Source of the DNA: Mogibacterium timidum ATCC 33093
Lineage (GTDB): Bacteria; Bacillota; Clostridia; Peptostreptococcales; Anaerovoracaceae
Length of the DNA: 34,693 bases
Direction: 5' to 3'
Assembly: GCF_000525775.1 (NCBI RefSeq)
Contig: NZ_JALU01000017.1
Location: forward strand, 1 to 34,693
Below the pieces are notes generated by a model. The model saw only the letters and a list, made by a program, of their open reading frames with translations, ran no database searches and had not been told where the DNA came from. This document shows positions 16,213 through 24,856 of this stretch, piece after piece (within the stretch, counting starts at the first letter, position 1; the number at the start of each line of letters is the position of its first letter). A program made the position numbers and the translations under genes.

Positions 16213-17658
16213 TTATGACTTGCGAAAGCTGCGCTTTCTCTTGCCATTCGAATCTGCAACTGTAATACCTGCATAGGCAAGAGCTATATTGACAATAGGC
16301 ATCAGGTAGTTAAATATTGCGAAAGGCAGGTATTGGACGGTGCTTATCTGAAGTGTTGTTTTGATAAATGCTCCACAGGTATTCCAAGGCACCAGTGCGG
16401 ATGTCACTGTTCCCGAATTCTCAAGCGCGTTGCTTAGAGTCGTCGGACTCAAACCTCTTTCTTCATATGATTTTGCATACATTCGTCCGGGAACAACGAT
16501 TGAAATGTACTGCTCCGGCATTGTAGCGTTACTCGCAAGGCAGGTGGCCTCAGTCAAAGCTACAAGTCCGCCATCACTCTTTACCAGCTTCAGCACTTTA
16601 TCTACTATGACATCGAGCTGATGCGTCTCCTCCATTATTCCGCCGAACATCATAGAAATAATAGTGAGTGAAACGGAAAAGAGCATGTTCTTGATTCCGC
16701 CGGTCGACAGAAGCTTGTCAATTGATGCTACTCCGGTTTCGCTTGTAAATCCGTTCATTCCGCAATTAAGAATATCGCCGAGTGTACAGTCGCCTCGCTG
16801 TAAGATCATTCCGAGAACAGCACCTGACAGTATTCCGAGGACAATGCCCGGTAACGCCGGAATTTTCTTGATAACTGCTATAATTACAATTATAGGCGGA
16901 AGGAGAAGAAGTGGATTTACATTAAAATTGTTTTTCAACCCGTTGCTTATCATTTCGACTGATGAAATTGAAGCATTTCCCAGCCCTTGAGAATATCTAA
17001 AGCTCAGAACTGCGAAGAATATAAGACAAATACCATACGTTATAGTCGTAGGCAGCATCATAAAGCGAATGTGTGAGAATACATTTGTACCGCTCATCGC
17101 AGGGGCTAAATTGGTTGTGTCAGATAATGGTGACATCTTGTCTCCAAAATAAGCTCCGGATATGACAGCGCCGGCGGCGGCAGCGGCAGGGATGCCGAGT
17201 CCGTGAGCTATTCCGATTAGAGCCAGTCCCATGGTCCCCATAGTACCCCATGATGTTCCGGTTGCGAGTGATGTTATGGAGCAAATGAGGAGAGCCGCGA
17301 CAAGAAAGATGCTCGGGGAGAGCAGCTTGAGTCCAAAGTAAATCATCGTAGGAACTACACCGGCGACAATCCACACTCCGATAAGGATACCGATTACGAT
17401 TAATATCATGATGGAAGGCATGGCCCTCGATATACCCGTTACCATGAATTGTTCGATTTGCTCCCACTTGTAGCCCAATATTAAAGCCATGACAGCGGCC
17501 GAAATTACGCCGATGAACATGGGTACATGCGGATCAGTCTCAAAGACGATAATTCCAACTGCCATCACTGCAATCAGCAGGACAAACGTCAGAATTGATT
17601 CCCACAGCTTAGGAAGCCTTGGTGACCTTCCTTTCGTATTTTCGTTATAGCTATTCAT
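16213..17658 (-). CDS. nhaC: NhaC-family Na+/H+ antiporter
   Basis: The 481-residue, roughly 12-helix membrane protein follows the NhaC pattern: a short cytoplasmic N-terminus, GYKWEQIEQFMVTGISRAMPSIMILIVIG (written in part here), SLATGTSWGTMGTMG, and the conserved SGAYFGDKMSPLSDTTNLA segment thought to include cation-site residues. NhaC proteins exchange Na+ for H+, and some members of the wider family move malate or amines instead. The start ATG at 17658 has only a weak ribosome site. It is a single-gene unit. Confidence 0.92.
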   Translation of the reverse strand: MNSYNENTKGRSPRLPKLWESILTFVLLIAVMAVGIIVFETDPHVPMFIGVISAAVMALILGYKWEQIEQFMVTGISRAMPSIMILIVIGILIGVWIVAGVVPTMIYFGLKLLSPSIFLVAALLICSITSLATGTSWGTMGTMGLALIGIAHGLGIPAAAAAGAVISGAYFGDKMSPLSDTTNLAPAMSGTNVFSHIRFMMLPTTITYGICLIFFAVLSFRYSQGLGNASISSVEMISNGLKNNFNVNPLLLLPPIIVIIAVIKKIPALPGIVLGILSGAVLGMILQRGDCTLGDILNCGMNGFTSETGVASIDKLLSTGGIKNMLFSVSLTIISMMFGGIMEETHQLDVIVDKVLKLVKSDGGLVALTEATCLASNATMPEQYISIVVPGRMYAKSYEERGLSPTTLSNALENSGTVTSALVPWNTCGAFIKTTLQISTVQYLPFAIFNYLMPIVNIALAYAGITVADSNGKRKRSFRKS

Positions 17659-17910
17659 GCAATACCAACTTTCTGTATGAAATGTTAAAATGTTAAATTT
17701 TTATTATTCTACCATGAATCGGGCTAGGAGAATAATAAAAATTGATAAATTAATGATTAGTGAATGTGCATGAAGTCCCTATCGGCATATTTTGCAAGGA
17801 ACAAAGCATGCCGAACAAACATAATTTTGCACCTAATGCTGGAGCTGGATACCGCTTGCAGGTGCATTGTATCTTAAGAGTGGGGTTGTTTATCTCAATT
17901 AGCGATGAAC
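17659..17910. other. Intergenic region upstream of nhaC / downstream of DUF2812
   Basis: No convincing gene is present; the open frame over 17760-17945 has no ribosome site and no recognisable sequence. TGCACCT at 17829-17835 can pair with AGGTGCA at 17860-17866, giving a weak hairpin that could end the DUF2812 transcript. 17690-17760 is very AT-rich and probably holds the nhaC promoter. Confidence 0.4.
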
Positions 17911-19158
17911 CTACAGCAGCTTACTTGCGAATAAATCAACCTTAGCTCTGAGATCGACCGGCCCGCTGTATATTATTGCTTCGTATTTATTGTCTTTTCT
18001 GAGGAATAAGAATTGCATTTGCAGTTCTCCAGAAGACTTAAAATATGCAGCGTAGTCCAGCCCCTTATAATTAAACTGCATGGTACGCTTATCCCGCTTA
18101 GAAAGCGTAGTACCGAAACCTTCAACCTGATTAACCATGTCATGTGCCATGAAATGCTTTGCAACATTGGCATTTCGAGCCTTATACAGATAAATGTCAT
18201 AGGATATAGAGTCTGGAGATGCGGTCTTGGTGTCTATCTTATCATCTGTTTTGTCAGCTCTTTCATCTTCAGGCTCATCTGAGATAGATAAGGATTCGTG
18301 CGAAATCCTAGGAATAAGTGCACTATGCGTCTCCTTAAACGAATATATGATGTTTGTATCCTCATGTTTCAGAATGGCGTCCCGAATAACCTGCCATTCT
18401 GTCGGTGCAAATTCGGAGTACCGAACCATCTCTTTGTTGCGGTATTTCAGATACTTGATGTTGTCCGAAGAGCTGTCGCTTTCAAAACTGGCAGGGGGAA
18501 CGATTATGCATGCAACTGCTATTGCAAAAACTAAAGTGTAATAAAAGATGTTGAAGCGATAGACGCCTTTGTACCCCTTTATGGTGACAGCTTTTTCACT
18601 TCGCAACCTGCAAAAGAAATTCAGGTACTTTGCTATAGTTGTGGCAAGTGCAAAAAAAACAAAAGGTATCACTAACAGATTCAACACTATGATGATCATA
18701 TTCTGATCTGCCAAACTGTATACCGTTTCTGAAGGAGTCAAAAATCCCAGAAATAATCTTCGGTTAATATATGCTATCAAGCATATTGCAACAATGAACT
18801 GTATGAGGGTATGGATAAGCCAATTCATATAGTACTGCTTCTTGCTCAATATATCCGAAAAAGGTTCGGGAGCATCTGAATCGTCTGAGTAGAAAATCGT
18901 AGAATATAAGGACCCGTAGATAATTTTCCAGCCGCACGATTCATACAGGAGCTTTTCTTCATCAGAGATCTTACCCTGCCTATAAGGGAGAATGCGGTAT
19001 CTGCGGTTCGTTGGTTCGTTTACTACAAATTTAAACAAAAGGGAACCGTTTTCGGTAAGCAGGAGACCCTTTTTAGCCAAGTCTTCTAACCAAATTTGCT
19101 CGTAGAATAAATCCTGGAGCATGAATGGATTAAATTTGTATTTTTTCTTAGCGTCCAT
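17911..19158 (-). CDS. DUF2812 membrane protein
   Basis: The 415-residue protein starts at the ATG at 19158 with AGAGGTGAA just upstream; an upstream ATG at 19176 would overlap the PadR gene. The N-terminal ~110 residues form the DUF2812 domain (KYKFNPFMLQDLFYEQIWLEDLAKKG, shown in part, ...YESCGWKIIY). Three hydrophobic helices follow at about 125-235 (FIVAICLIAYI, IIIVLNLLVIPFVFF, VFAIAVACIIVPP). A soluble C-terminal part of about 170 residues contains an acidic Asp/Glu-rich stretch (SDEPEDERADKTDD). DUF2812 genes nearly always follow a PadR regulator, as here, four bases after its stop. The role is unknown; an envelope or drug-stress sensor is an inference. Confidence 0.85.
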   Translation of the reverse strand: MDAKKKYKFNPFMLQDLFYEQIWLEDLAKKGLLLTENGSLLFKFVVNEPTNRRYRILPYRQGKISDEEKLLYESCGWKIIYGSLYSTIFYSDDSDAPEPFSDILSKKQYYMNWLIHTLIQFIVAICLIAYINRRLFLGFLTPSETVYSLADQNMIIIVLNLLVIPFVFFALATTIAKYLNFFCRLRSEKAVTIKGYKGVYRFNIFYYTLVFAIAVACIIVPPASFESDSSSDNIKYLKYRNKEMVRYSEFAPTEWQVIRDAILKHEDTNIIYSFKETHSALIPRISHESLSISDEPEDERADKTDDKIDTKTASPDSISYDIYLYKARNANVAKHFMAHDMVNQVEGFGTTLSKRDKRTMQFNYKGLDYAAYFKSSGELQMQFLFLRKDNKYEAIIYSGPVDLRAKVDLFASKLL

Positions 19159-19162
19159 TGTT

Positions 19163-19465
19163 TCACCTCTGCGCATCTCTTAAGCATGTTTCTAATCTGT
19201 TAATTTCTTGTTGATATAGCTTCTCTCCGCGCTCCGTTATCCTGTAGGAGATTCGTCTGCCCTCGGCAGGCAGCTTCTCGATTAAATGTTCTGACTGAAA
19301 GAGTGATAGGAGCGAGTACAGCGTTCCCGGACCCAGCTTGACTCTTCCTTCAGTTAGGTCGTTCACGTAGCTCGATATCTCGGTTCCGCACATCTCCGAG
19401 CGGTGGAAACAGAGCAGTGTGTAGAACATCGGTTCGGTTAGAGGTTCCAGCGATTTCTTGGCCAT
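19163..19465 (-). CDS. PadR-family transcriptional repressor
   Basis: This is a 100-residue winged-helix protein. The N-terminal fold (LTEPMFYTLLCFHRSEMCG, then EISSYVNDLTEGRVKLGPGTLYSLLSLF in part) and the wing (GRRISYRITERGEKLYQQEI) are the classic PadR pattern, with the GTLY motif of the recognition helix. The C-terminal dimerisation helix is short (PadR-s2 type). It has a good ribosome site (GGAGAG). It is co-transcribed with the DUF2812 gene and faces two palindromic operators 30-80 bases upstream, so autorepression is likely. Confidence 0.93.
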   Translation of the reverse strand: MAKKSLEPLTEPMFYTLLCFHRSEMCGTEISSYVNDLTEGRVKLGPGTLYSLLSLFQSEHLIEKLPAEGRRISYRITERGEKLYQQEINRLETCLRDAQR

Positions 19466-19495
19466 AATTAGCTCTCCACTTCATGATAGCGGTAA

Positions 19496-19550
19496 TATCG
19501 TAATACGATACTTATAATTATACTGTAATATCGTAATACGATATTGTCAA
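19496..19550 (-). promoter_or_regulatory. PadR promoter with two identical palindromic operators
   Basis: TATCGTAATACGATA is present twice, at 19496-19510 and 19529-19543, with centres 33 bases apart (about three helical turns). Each is a perfect 7-bp inverted repeat with a one-base centre; the second extends to 9-bp arms (19527-19545). On the minus strand a perfect -35 TTGACA lies at 19545-19550 and a weak -10 TACAGT at 19522-19527 (17 bases apart); TATAAT at 19517-19522 is an alternative. The operators overlap and flank the promoter, as expected for self-repression. Confidence 0.8.
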
Positions 19551-19628
19551 TATAGATTATCCGCAGATTTAGCCTTTAGAGTTATTATAAATACAAATTA
19601 ATACATAATGAATTTCGATGAAAGCTGC

Positions 19629-19659
19629 TAAAAAAAGAGCCAGCCATGTGACTGACTCT
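19629..19659 (-). terminator. Terminator of the PucR-type gene
   Basis: On the minus strand AGAGTCAG pairs with CTGGCTCT (one G-T pair) around eight bases and is followed by TTTTTTT. The stem begins within the stop codon of the gene. Confidence 0.85.
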
Positions 19660-21163
19660 AAGACTCTGTATTGCCGAGCTTTAATATGCAGAACGACAAC
19701 CGTATACTGAACTGCGTGTCGGGATCATCAAGATTGACGTCGCATATTTTGCGGATGTTGTTGAGTCGGTAGATGACGCTGTTGCGGTGCATGAACATCG
19801 CAGCTGCGGTCTCCTTGATGCTGCAATTGCAGTTGACATAGGTGCTCAGCGTATGCAGCAGCTCCGTCCCGTTGGCTTCGTCGTAGCGTTGCAGCTGTTG
19901 GATGACGTGGTTGCTGTAACGAGAAATATCCTCGGTCCGTGACAGGTGTTCAAGCATGATGTACGTGCTGTAATCTTCAAATTTGAAAACGCTGTAATCC
20001 GAGTGAAGTCTGAAGCCGACCTCAAGGGCGTCTTGCGCTTCATTGAGGGCTTTTCGGAGCAGGTGGATGTCGTGGAACTTGCCGCTGACACCGACCTTGA
20101 CAGCACAAGCAGGTGGAAATACTTCAATCAAATCGGATAGCGCCGGTTGCCCTGCTGCATTAGAAACCACTATGATTGCGTTGTGCTGCGAGAGCACGTG
20201 AGCGTCTGGGAGCAACTTGTGTAGCCGGTCTATAACATGAGAAGCCTTGACGAAGTTATCCGCGTTGTTGTCGGCACGGAAATACATCAGCCGTATCGTA
20301 TCGGCAAACTTGAGGTTTCTATAAGCCTCCGGTAAATTTTCGATAGGTGTACCGATGAGCAGGTTGTACAGAAAGTTATAGTAATTGCTGGTTCGGTACA
20401 GGAGCTGCGGAGAGTGCGCGATTATCGAGTAGCCGGCGATACCGCTCAGTGTCTGCAGCATATCCTTGTGGCTGCAATGGTATGTACCTTCTCCTTCAAT
20501 CAGAATTAGCGAGCCGACCCAGGCGTCTTTGCAGTACACCGGGCAGGCGAGCTTGCGGTATGGCGAGGAAGGACACGTAACTTCAAAAGGGAGGGTACTG
20601 TTATCAGCCATCTGCACGGATTTGAGCTTTTTGACCTCGCTTACAAATTCGTAATCGCAGTAACCCTTCTTGATATTTTCCGACCAGATCGGGTCGGTCA
20701 CCGGAATTTGGGTGGAGTAACCGATAATCCTGAAATCACGGTCAATCAGTATCAACGATGCGTTGAAAGACTGTGAAGCGACGTCTATCAGAGCCTCCGT
20801 GCTCTTGACCTCGTCAGCGACTTCGACCAGATAATTGTAGAACTTGTTTGAGCTGCTGTCGGTAAGTGCATCCTGCAGTATATTGAAGACTTTTGCAAAA
20901 TTATCAGATGGTATAACCGCAAGGTTGCGCGGAGAGCCGTGGAGTGGCTCCGGAATGCAGTCAGAGACTATGATAAAATTATCCGGCCAGATTGTCGGTT
21001 GTGCATCGGCACTAAAATATAAGGTGGAGCCGTTGCTCTTGCTTTTACCCTGCTCCCACAAGCGAATGTTAGCAATATCATGGTTTGTGGATTCTGAAAT
21101 AACCTGTATATCAGAGCTCTTGCCTATGAGGCGGATTACTTCTTGAAACTTCACAATCCTCAC
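19658..21163 (-). CDS. PucR-family transcriptional regulator
   Basis: The protein has 501 residues from the GTG at 21163. A second GTG at 21154 (starting MKFQEVIRLIG) is about 11 bases after AGAGGA and may be the real start. The N-terminal ~130 residues fit the PucR domain, then comes a GAF-like sensory region (about 135-250, ALIDVASQSFNASLILIDRD in part) and a central CdaR-like GGDEF-derived region. The C-terminal helix-turn-helix (HTH_30, about 440-495) reads SIKETAAAMFMHRNSVIYRLNNI in part. PucR/CdaR proteins are usually activators of catabolic genes that respond to a small molecule. It is divergent from the large flavoenzyme fusion gene, with 180 bases between them, so that gene is the likely target. 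Confidence 0.88.
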   Translation of the reverse strand: MRIVKFQEVIRLIGKSSDIQVISESTNHDIANIRLWEQGKSKSNGSTLYFSADAQPTIWPDNFIIVSDCIPEPLHGSPRNLAVIPSDNFAKVFNILQDALTDSSSNKFYNYLVEVADEVKSTEALIDVASQSFNASLILIDRDFRIIGYSTQIPVTDPIWSENIKKGYCDYEFVSEVKKLKSVQMADNSTLPFEVTCPSSPYRKLACPVYCKDAWVGSLILIEGEGTYHCSHKDMLQTLSGIAGYSIIAHSPQLLYRTSNYYNFLYNLLIGTPIENLPEAYRNLKFADTIRLMYFRADNNADNFVKASHVIDRLHKLLPDAHVLSQHNAIIVVSNAAGQPALSDLIEVFPPACAVKVGVSGKFHDIHLLRKALNEAQDALEVGFRLHSDYSVFKFEDYSTYIMLEHLSRTEDISRYSNHVIQQLQRYDEANGTELLHTLSTYVNCNCSIKETAAAMFMHRNSVIYRLNNIRKICDVNLDDPDTQFSIRLSFCILKLGNTES

Positions 21164-21343
21164 CGTCCTCTCATTGGCGCATATAACCGGATTGGTATGT
21201 ATTAAATTAATTCAATTTTAGTGTTCAGTGCACAAATTGTCAATAATGGTTGTGTTACCGTAAACATAGCGCTATCGTATTTTTAGTTATAAAATTAACA
21301 TAGGTTTAGAGCTTGTTCACCAATATTTAAGGAGGGTGAAATT
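21164..21343. promoter_or_regulatory. Divergent control region, PucR gene / flavoenzyme fusion
   Basis: The 180-bp region contains a perfect 10-bp palindrome ATAGCGCTAT at 21266-21275, an ACAA-A-TTGT dyad at about 21232-21240, and a GTGCAC palindrome next to it. These are candidate PucR binding sites. TTGTCA at 21237-21242 could be a -35 box for the + strand, but its -10 partner is poor, consistent with activator dependence. GGAGGGTG precedes the + strand start codon. Confidence 0.45.
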
Positions 21344-24157
21344 ATGTATGATAGGTTATTTGAAAAAGACAGGATCGGCAATGTTGATATTAAGAACCGC
21401 TTGGTCATGACGCCAATGGGAACTAACCTGGCGGAGCTTGACGGAACAGCCGGTCCGGCAATGCTCGCATATTTTGAAGCCAGAGCAAGGGGTGGATGTG
21501 GACTGATTATGCCGGAGATATGCAGGGTAAATGAAGCTACCGGGGCCGGGATGTTCCGTCAGCTCGCAGCTACGAGCGATAGACATATTCCTTCACTCGC
21601 TAAACTCGCCGGCACAGTTCATAAGTATGGATCGAAGATTTTTATCCAGCTTCATCACCCCGGCCGTGAGGGTGTATCAGCGTTAATCGGCGGACAGCCC
21701 TGTGTTTCAGCTTCCGACCGCATGTGTAATGTGTCGAAGCAGGAGACACGACCTATGGGTATAGATGAAATTCATGAGCTGGTAGGTCAGTTTGGAGATG
21801 CTGCGCTTCGCTGTAAGAAGGCAGGTATAGATGGTGTTGAGCTTCACTGTGCTCACGGATATCTGCTGCAGCAGTTCCTATCGCCATATACCAACATGAG
21901 AACGGATGAGTACGGCGGCAGCTTCGATAACCGCATGCGCCTAGTCCTGGAGATTATCGAAGACATTCGCAGGAAGTGCGGCGACGACTATGTTCTTGGT
22001 TGCAGGGTTTCAGTCGATGAGTTTCTCTCAACAATCGGCGTTGAAGAGGACTATATCCACATCGAAGACGGTATCAAGATAGTTAAGGCCCTGGAAGCAG
22101 CGGGGATCGATTTTATCGATGTCAGCTGCGCACTGTACGAGACCGGACTCATGGCTATAGAACCAATATCCTTTGCACAGGGCTGGAGAAAGCCGTTTAT
22201 CAAGGCTGTAAAGGATGTTGTAGGTATTCCGGTCATCGCAGTTTCGGCTATCCGTGAACCTGCAGCTGCCGAGGAGTTACTGGACGATGAGGTTGTTGAT
22301 TTTGTCGGAATGGGCAGACCATGGCTTGCAGACCCAGAGTGGGGCAGAAAGGTGCAGGAAGGCAGAGAAAGCGAGCTCAAGAAGTGCATCAGTTGTCTGA
22401 GATGCTTCGAGACCCTGATGGGACTCAATGCACAAGGACTGCCTCTTGAGTGTGCCGTAAATCCGCTTACATGTAATGAGAAGCGTTACGGCGAACTTGA
22501 GCCGGACACTGTCGGACATAGGGTTGTAGTCGTAGGCGGTGGTCCCGGCGGCATGATGGCAGCTGAGACGTTAGCCAAGAGAGGTGTCAAGGTTACTCTT
22601 ATGGATCGTCAGGAATCACTTGGTGGAACTGTCAACCTGGCTAAGCGTCCACCTCTCAAGGAGAGAATGGAGTGGATCGCAGATTACTACAGAGATAGCT
22701 TTGCTCGTCTCGGAGTAGAGGTTCAGCTGGGCAAGGAAGCAAGCCCGGAGAATATCGCTGCTCTGGAACCGGATGCAGTAGTTCTCGCTACGGGCTCCAG
22801 GGCGGTGTTCCCTAAGTCCATACCGGGAGTTGACGGCAAGAACGTTTACACCGTAGAGGAAGTGCTAACTGGCAAGGCGGATATCGCCGGCAAATCAGTT
22901 GCTATGATTGGCGCAGGACTCACGGGACTCGAAGTCGGTGAATTTCTCGGAGAGAAGGGATGTAAGGTTGCTTTTGTCGATATGCTCAAGCAGGCGGGCG
23001 CAAACGCCTACAGAAACAACGTGCTCGATGTCATGTCAAGACTCGGCAAGATGGATGTAGAGTGGGAATTAGGGCACACACTCAAGGAGATTACTGCAGA
23101 CGGTGTAGTAATTGAGAACGTAGATAACAAGGAAGAGAAGAAAATCGCTGCAGATGCAGTTGTACTCTCGCTCGGTTATAGTTCCGACCGAAGTCTCAAG
23201 GACGCCATGGAGGAGAAAGGCCTTGTTGTATGTCTGGTAGGTTCGGCCATCAAGGATGGAACGATAGCTCCGGCGACAAAGTCGGGATACGAAGTGGGAG
23301 CGAATTTATTTAGAAAACCCGAGCCAAGCTTCGTAGTGACCGGGGATGAGCTGAGCAATTTTGCCAAGGTGTCGCACATGCGCGGACAGGAAGGAATCTA
23401 CCTGGCATACCTGACAGATCCGGCAGCAGTTGCCAAGGTTCTGCCGGCTCCACTGGAACCGTTTGCAGTTCCGGTAGTAACGGTCAGCGCTTGTCATATC
23501 AAGGAGCCAACCTTCGCAGACAACTACTATGAGGCAATCCTCGGCGTATATTGCACATATAAGGGGCAGGTCGGACTGTATCCCATCAGCCTGTTGCTGG
23601 GCGGGCCCGGTGCAGAGATGGCAACTCAGCTCGGACGTGACAATTCGGCTATACCTAAGAAACTGGGTGCGGAGTTCTACATCAGGAAGGGCGAAAACGA
23701 CAAGGTTACTTGCAATGTGTCGAGACGCGGCGCTGAGCTCCTCAACATAGAGATGCAGCTCGGCAGCTACAACCACCCTCTGACACATGCGTTATATCAG
23801 TCGCCCGTTCCGGGCAAGGTGACGGCAGGGAGCGGATACTACTTCCACTTCGACAGACTACCTGATGAAAATGGCAAATTCAAGTTCACTAATACCGGTC
23901 TAATCAGGAATGTATGTAACTACACATACGATGCTTGGACACCCGGATACGTCAACAGGCTGGAGATCAAGTCCAGCATAGATGATCCATGGGGATGTCT
24001 GCCAATCAACACTATCGTCGGCGGGGCATATGCTGAGAACAACCTGCTGATCACGTCGTTGGAATACCTTGAGGATGTAGAGCCGGAAGCTTTGATGCTC
24101 AAGGTTATCCCGGCTTGGTACGACCAGACTGCGTTTATGAAGGGCGGAATTAAATAG
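21344..24157 (+). CDS. Fusion: old-yellow-enzyme/dienoyl-CoA-reductase-like flavoenzyme + acetoacetate-decarboxylase-like domain
   Basis: This is one uninterrupted 937-residue frame. Residues 1-335 form an FMN TIM barrel of the OYE family (QLHHPGREG at 102-110, ELHCAHGYLLQQFLSP at 166-181, YGGSFDNRMR at 190-199, VGMGRPWLADP at 321-331). Cys348, 351, 354 and 370 are probable 4Fe-4S ligands. Residues 393-650 form an FAD/NAD(P)-binding half with VVVVGGGPGG (394-403) and AMIGAGLTGLE (520-530). Up to here it is a complete 2,4-dienoyl-CoA reductase/BaiCD-type enzyme. Residues about 660-937 resemble acetoacetate decarboxylase: RGQEGIYLAYLTDP, NYYEAILGVY, and GRDNSAIPKKLGAE, in which Lys772-Lys773 match the Schiff-base Lys pair (115/116) of the clostridial enzyme. 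I infer reduction of an unsaturated substrate plus a decarboxylase or other Schiff-base step. The substrate is unknown. The divergent PucR gene is the probable regulator. Confidence 0.88.
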   Translation: MYDRLFEKDRIGNVDIKNRLVMTPMGTNLAELDGTAGPAMLAYFEARARGGCGLIMPEICRVNEATGAGMFRQLAATSDRHIPSLAKLAGTVHKYGSKIFIQLHHPGREGVSALIGGQPCVSASDRMCNVSKQETRPMGIDEIHELVGQFGDAALRCKKAGIDGVELHCAHGYLLQQFLSPYTNMRTDEYGGSFDNRMRLVLEIIEDIRRKCGDDYVLGCRVSVDEFLSTIGVEEDYIHIEDGIKIVKALEAAGIDFIDVSCALYETGLMAIEPISFAQGWRKPFIKAVKDVVGIPVIAVSAIREPAAAEELLDDEVVDFVGMGRPWLADPEWGRKVQEGRESELKKCISCLRCFETLMGLNAQGLPLECAVNPLTCNEKRYGELEPDTVGHRVVVVGGGPGGMMAAETLAKRGVKVTLMDRQESLGGTVNLAKRPPLKERMEWIADYYRDSFARLGVEVQLGKEASPENIAALEPDAVVLATGSRAVFPKSIPGVDGKNVYTVEEVLTGKADIAGKSVAMIGAGLTGLEVGEFLGEKGCKVAFVDMLKQAGANAYRNNVLDVMSRLGKMDVEWELGHTLKEITADGVVIENVDNKEEKKIAADAVVLSLGYSSDRSLKDAMEEKGLVVCLVGSAIKDGTIAPATKSGYEVGANLFRKPEPSFVVTGDELSNFAKVSHMRGQEGIYLAYLTDPAAVAKVLPAPLEPFAVPVVTVSACHIKEPTFADNYYEAILGVYCTYKGQVGLYPISLLLGGPGAEMATQLGRDNSAIPKKLGAEFYIRKGENDKVTCNVSRRGAELLNIEMQLGSYNHPLTHALYQSPVPGKVTAGSGYYFHFDRLPDENGKFKFTNTGLIRNVCNYTYDAWTPGYVNRLEIKSSIDDPWGCLPINTIVGGAYAENNLLITSLEYLEDVEPEALMLKVIPAWYDQTAFMKGGIK

Positions 24158-24274
24158 TCTCGCAACCAAATATCTGCGCAGTGGGATATCGCGTAAATAT
24201 ATATCCGCGCAATTATACGTATATATGCACAATCGATGGCTGCAATGGCGCTATCAGCCATGAATAAGTAGAAT

Positions 24275-24317
24275 CGCTTCGGTCGAAGTGACTCCGGAAG
24301 TGACTTCGACCGAGCGA
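24275..24317 (+). terminator. Terminator of the flavoenzyme fusion gene
   Basis: TCGGTCGAAGT (24279-24289) pairs with ACTTCGACCGA (24303-24313), extended outward by CGC/GCG with a bulge. A TGTTTTC tract follows. The 120 bases between the gene and this hairpin hold nothing else I can assign. Confidence 0.75.
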
Positions 24318-24347
24318 CGCTGTTTTCAATAAGCGTAACTTTCCAAA

Positions 24348-24384
24348 CAAAGAAAAAGCACTGCAACTCGTTAGAATTGCAGTG
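24348..24384 (-). terminator. Terminator of tRNA-Arg
   Basis: On the minus strand CACTGCAA pairs with TTGCAGTG around ten bases and is followed by CTTTTTCTTT. It begins nine bases beyond the tRNA 3' end. Confidence 0.88.
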
Positions 24385-24392
24385 TTTTCAAC

Positions 24393-24468
24393 TGGTGTCC
24401 CGAAGAGGATTCGAACCTCCGACACCCGCTTTAGGAGAGCGGTGCTCTGTCCCCTGAGCTATCGAGAC
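24393..24468 (-). tRNA. tRNA-Arg (anticodon CCT)
   Basis: The minus strand gives a full cloverleaf of 76 bases: acceptor GTCTCGA with TCGGGAC (one G-T pair), D arm GCTC/GAGC, anticodon arm CCGCT/AGCGG around CTCCTAA (anticodon CCT), and T arm GGAGG/CCTCT (one mismatch-like wobble end) around TTCGAAT. The encoded 3' end is A-CCA. Confidence 0.95.
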
Positions 24469-24856
24469 ATGGGTTGGGCGCTCGTGGATGACACCTCCTG
24501 TTAACGTAATCCTCGGATAAATCTCTGATTAACTACAATCATCGGTGCCAAATACGAGCCTAATTATAATATCATCGAATCGTGCTAAACACAAGGGACA
24601 AACGACCCTATACGAGTGCGGAGCGCTATTGAATTTTTTACAATTAAATCGCTGCGAGCCCTTGACCTTTCCCCCATGCCTGGTGTAGTTTATAAATACT
24701 TGATAATGCGTTGCGCAGTAGAGGGTAGCAAAGATGTTTGTAAGCATGGAACTTACACATATCGCATTGTTGTAGTATTATCGTGCGAACTGTGCACAGC
24801 ATATTAAATTTTCAACGTATCAAGAAAGTGCAATATTGAAAGGAGCACCGGATTTA
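24469..24856. other. Gene-free region between tRNA-Arg and mscL
   Basis: No gene with a ribosome site is present. On the minus strand TATAAT at 24563-24568 may be the -10 box of a promoter for the tRNA, 95 bases upstream; no good -35 box is seen. On the plus strand TTGACC at 24662-24667 and TTTATAAA near 24690 are possible but badly spaced elements for mscL. The ribosome site of mscL is AAAGGAG at 24839-24845. Confidence 0.35.

Noticed and set aside
17760-17945. 61-codon ORF downstream of the DUF2812 gene
   Set aside because: It has no ribosome site or recognisable sequence and overlaps the end of the DUF2812 gene.
24616-24807. 63-codon ORF between tRNA-Arg and mscL
   Set aside because: It has no ribosome site and no protein-like pattern; the region looks like ordinary intergenic DNA.
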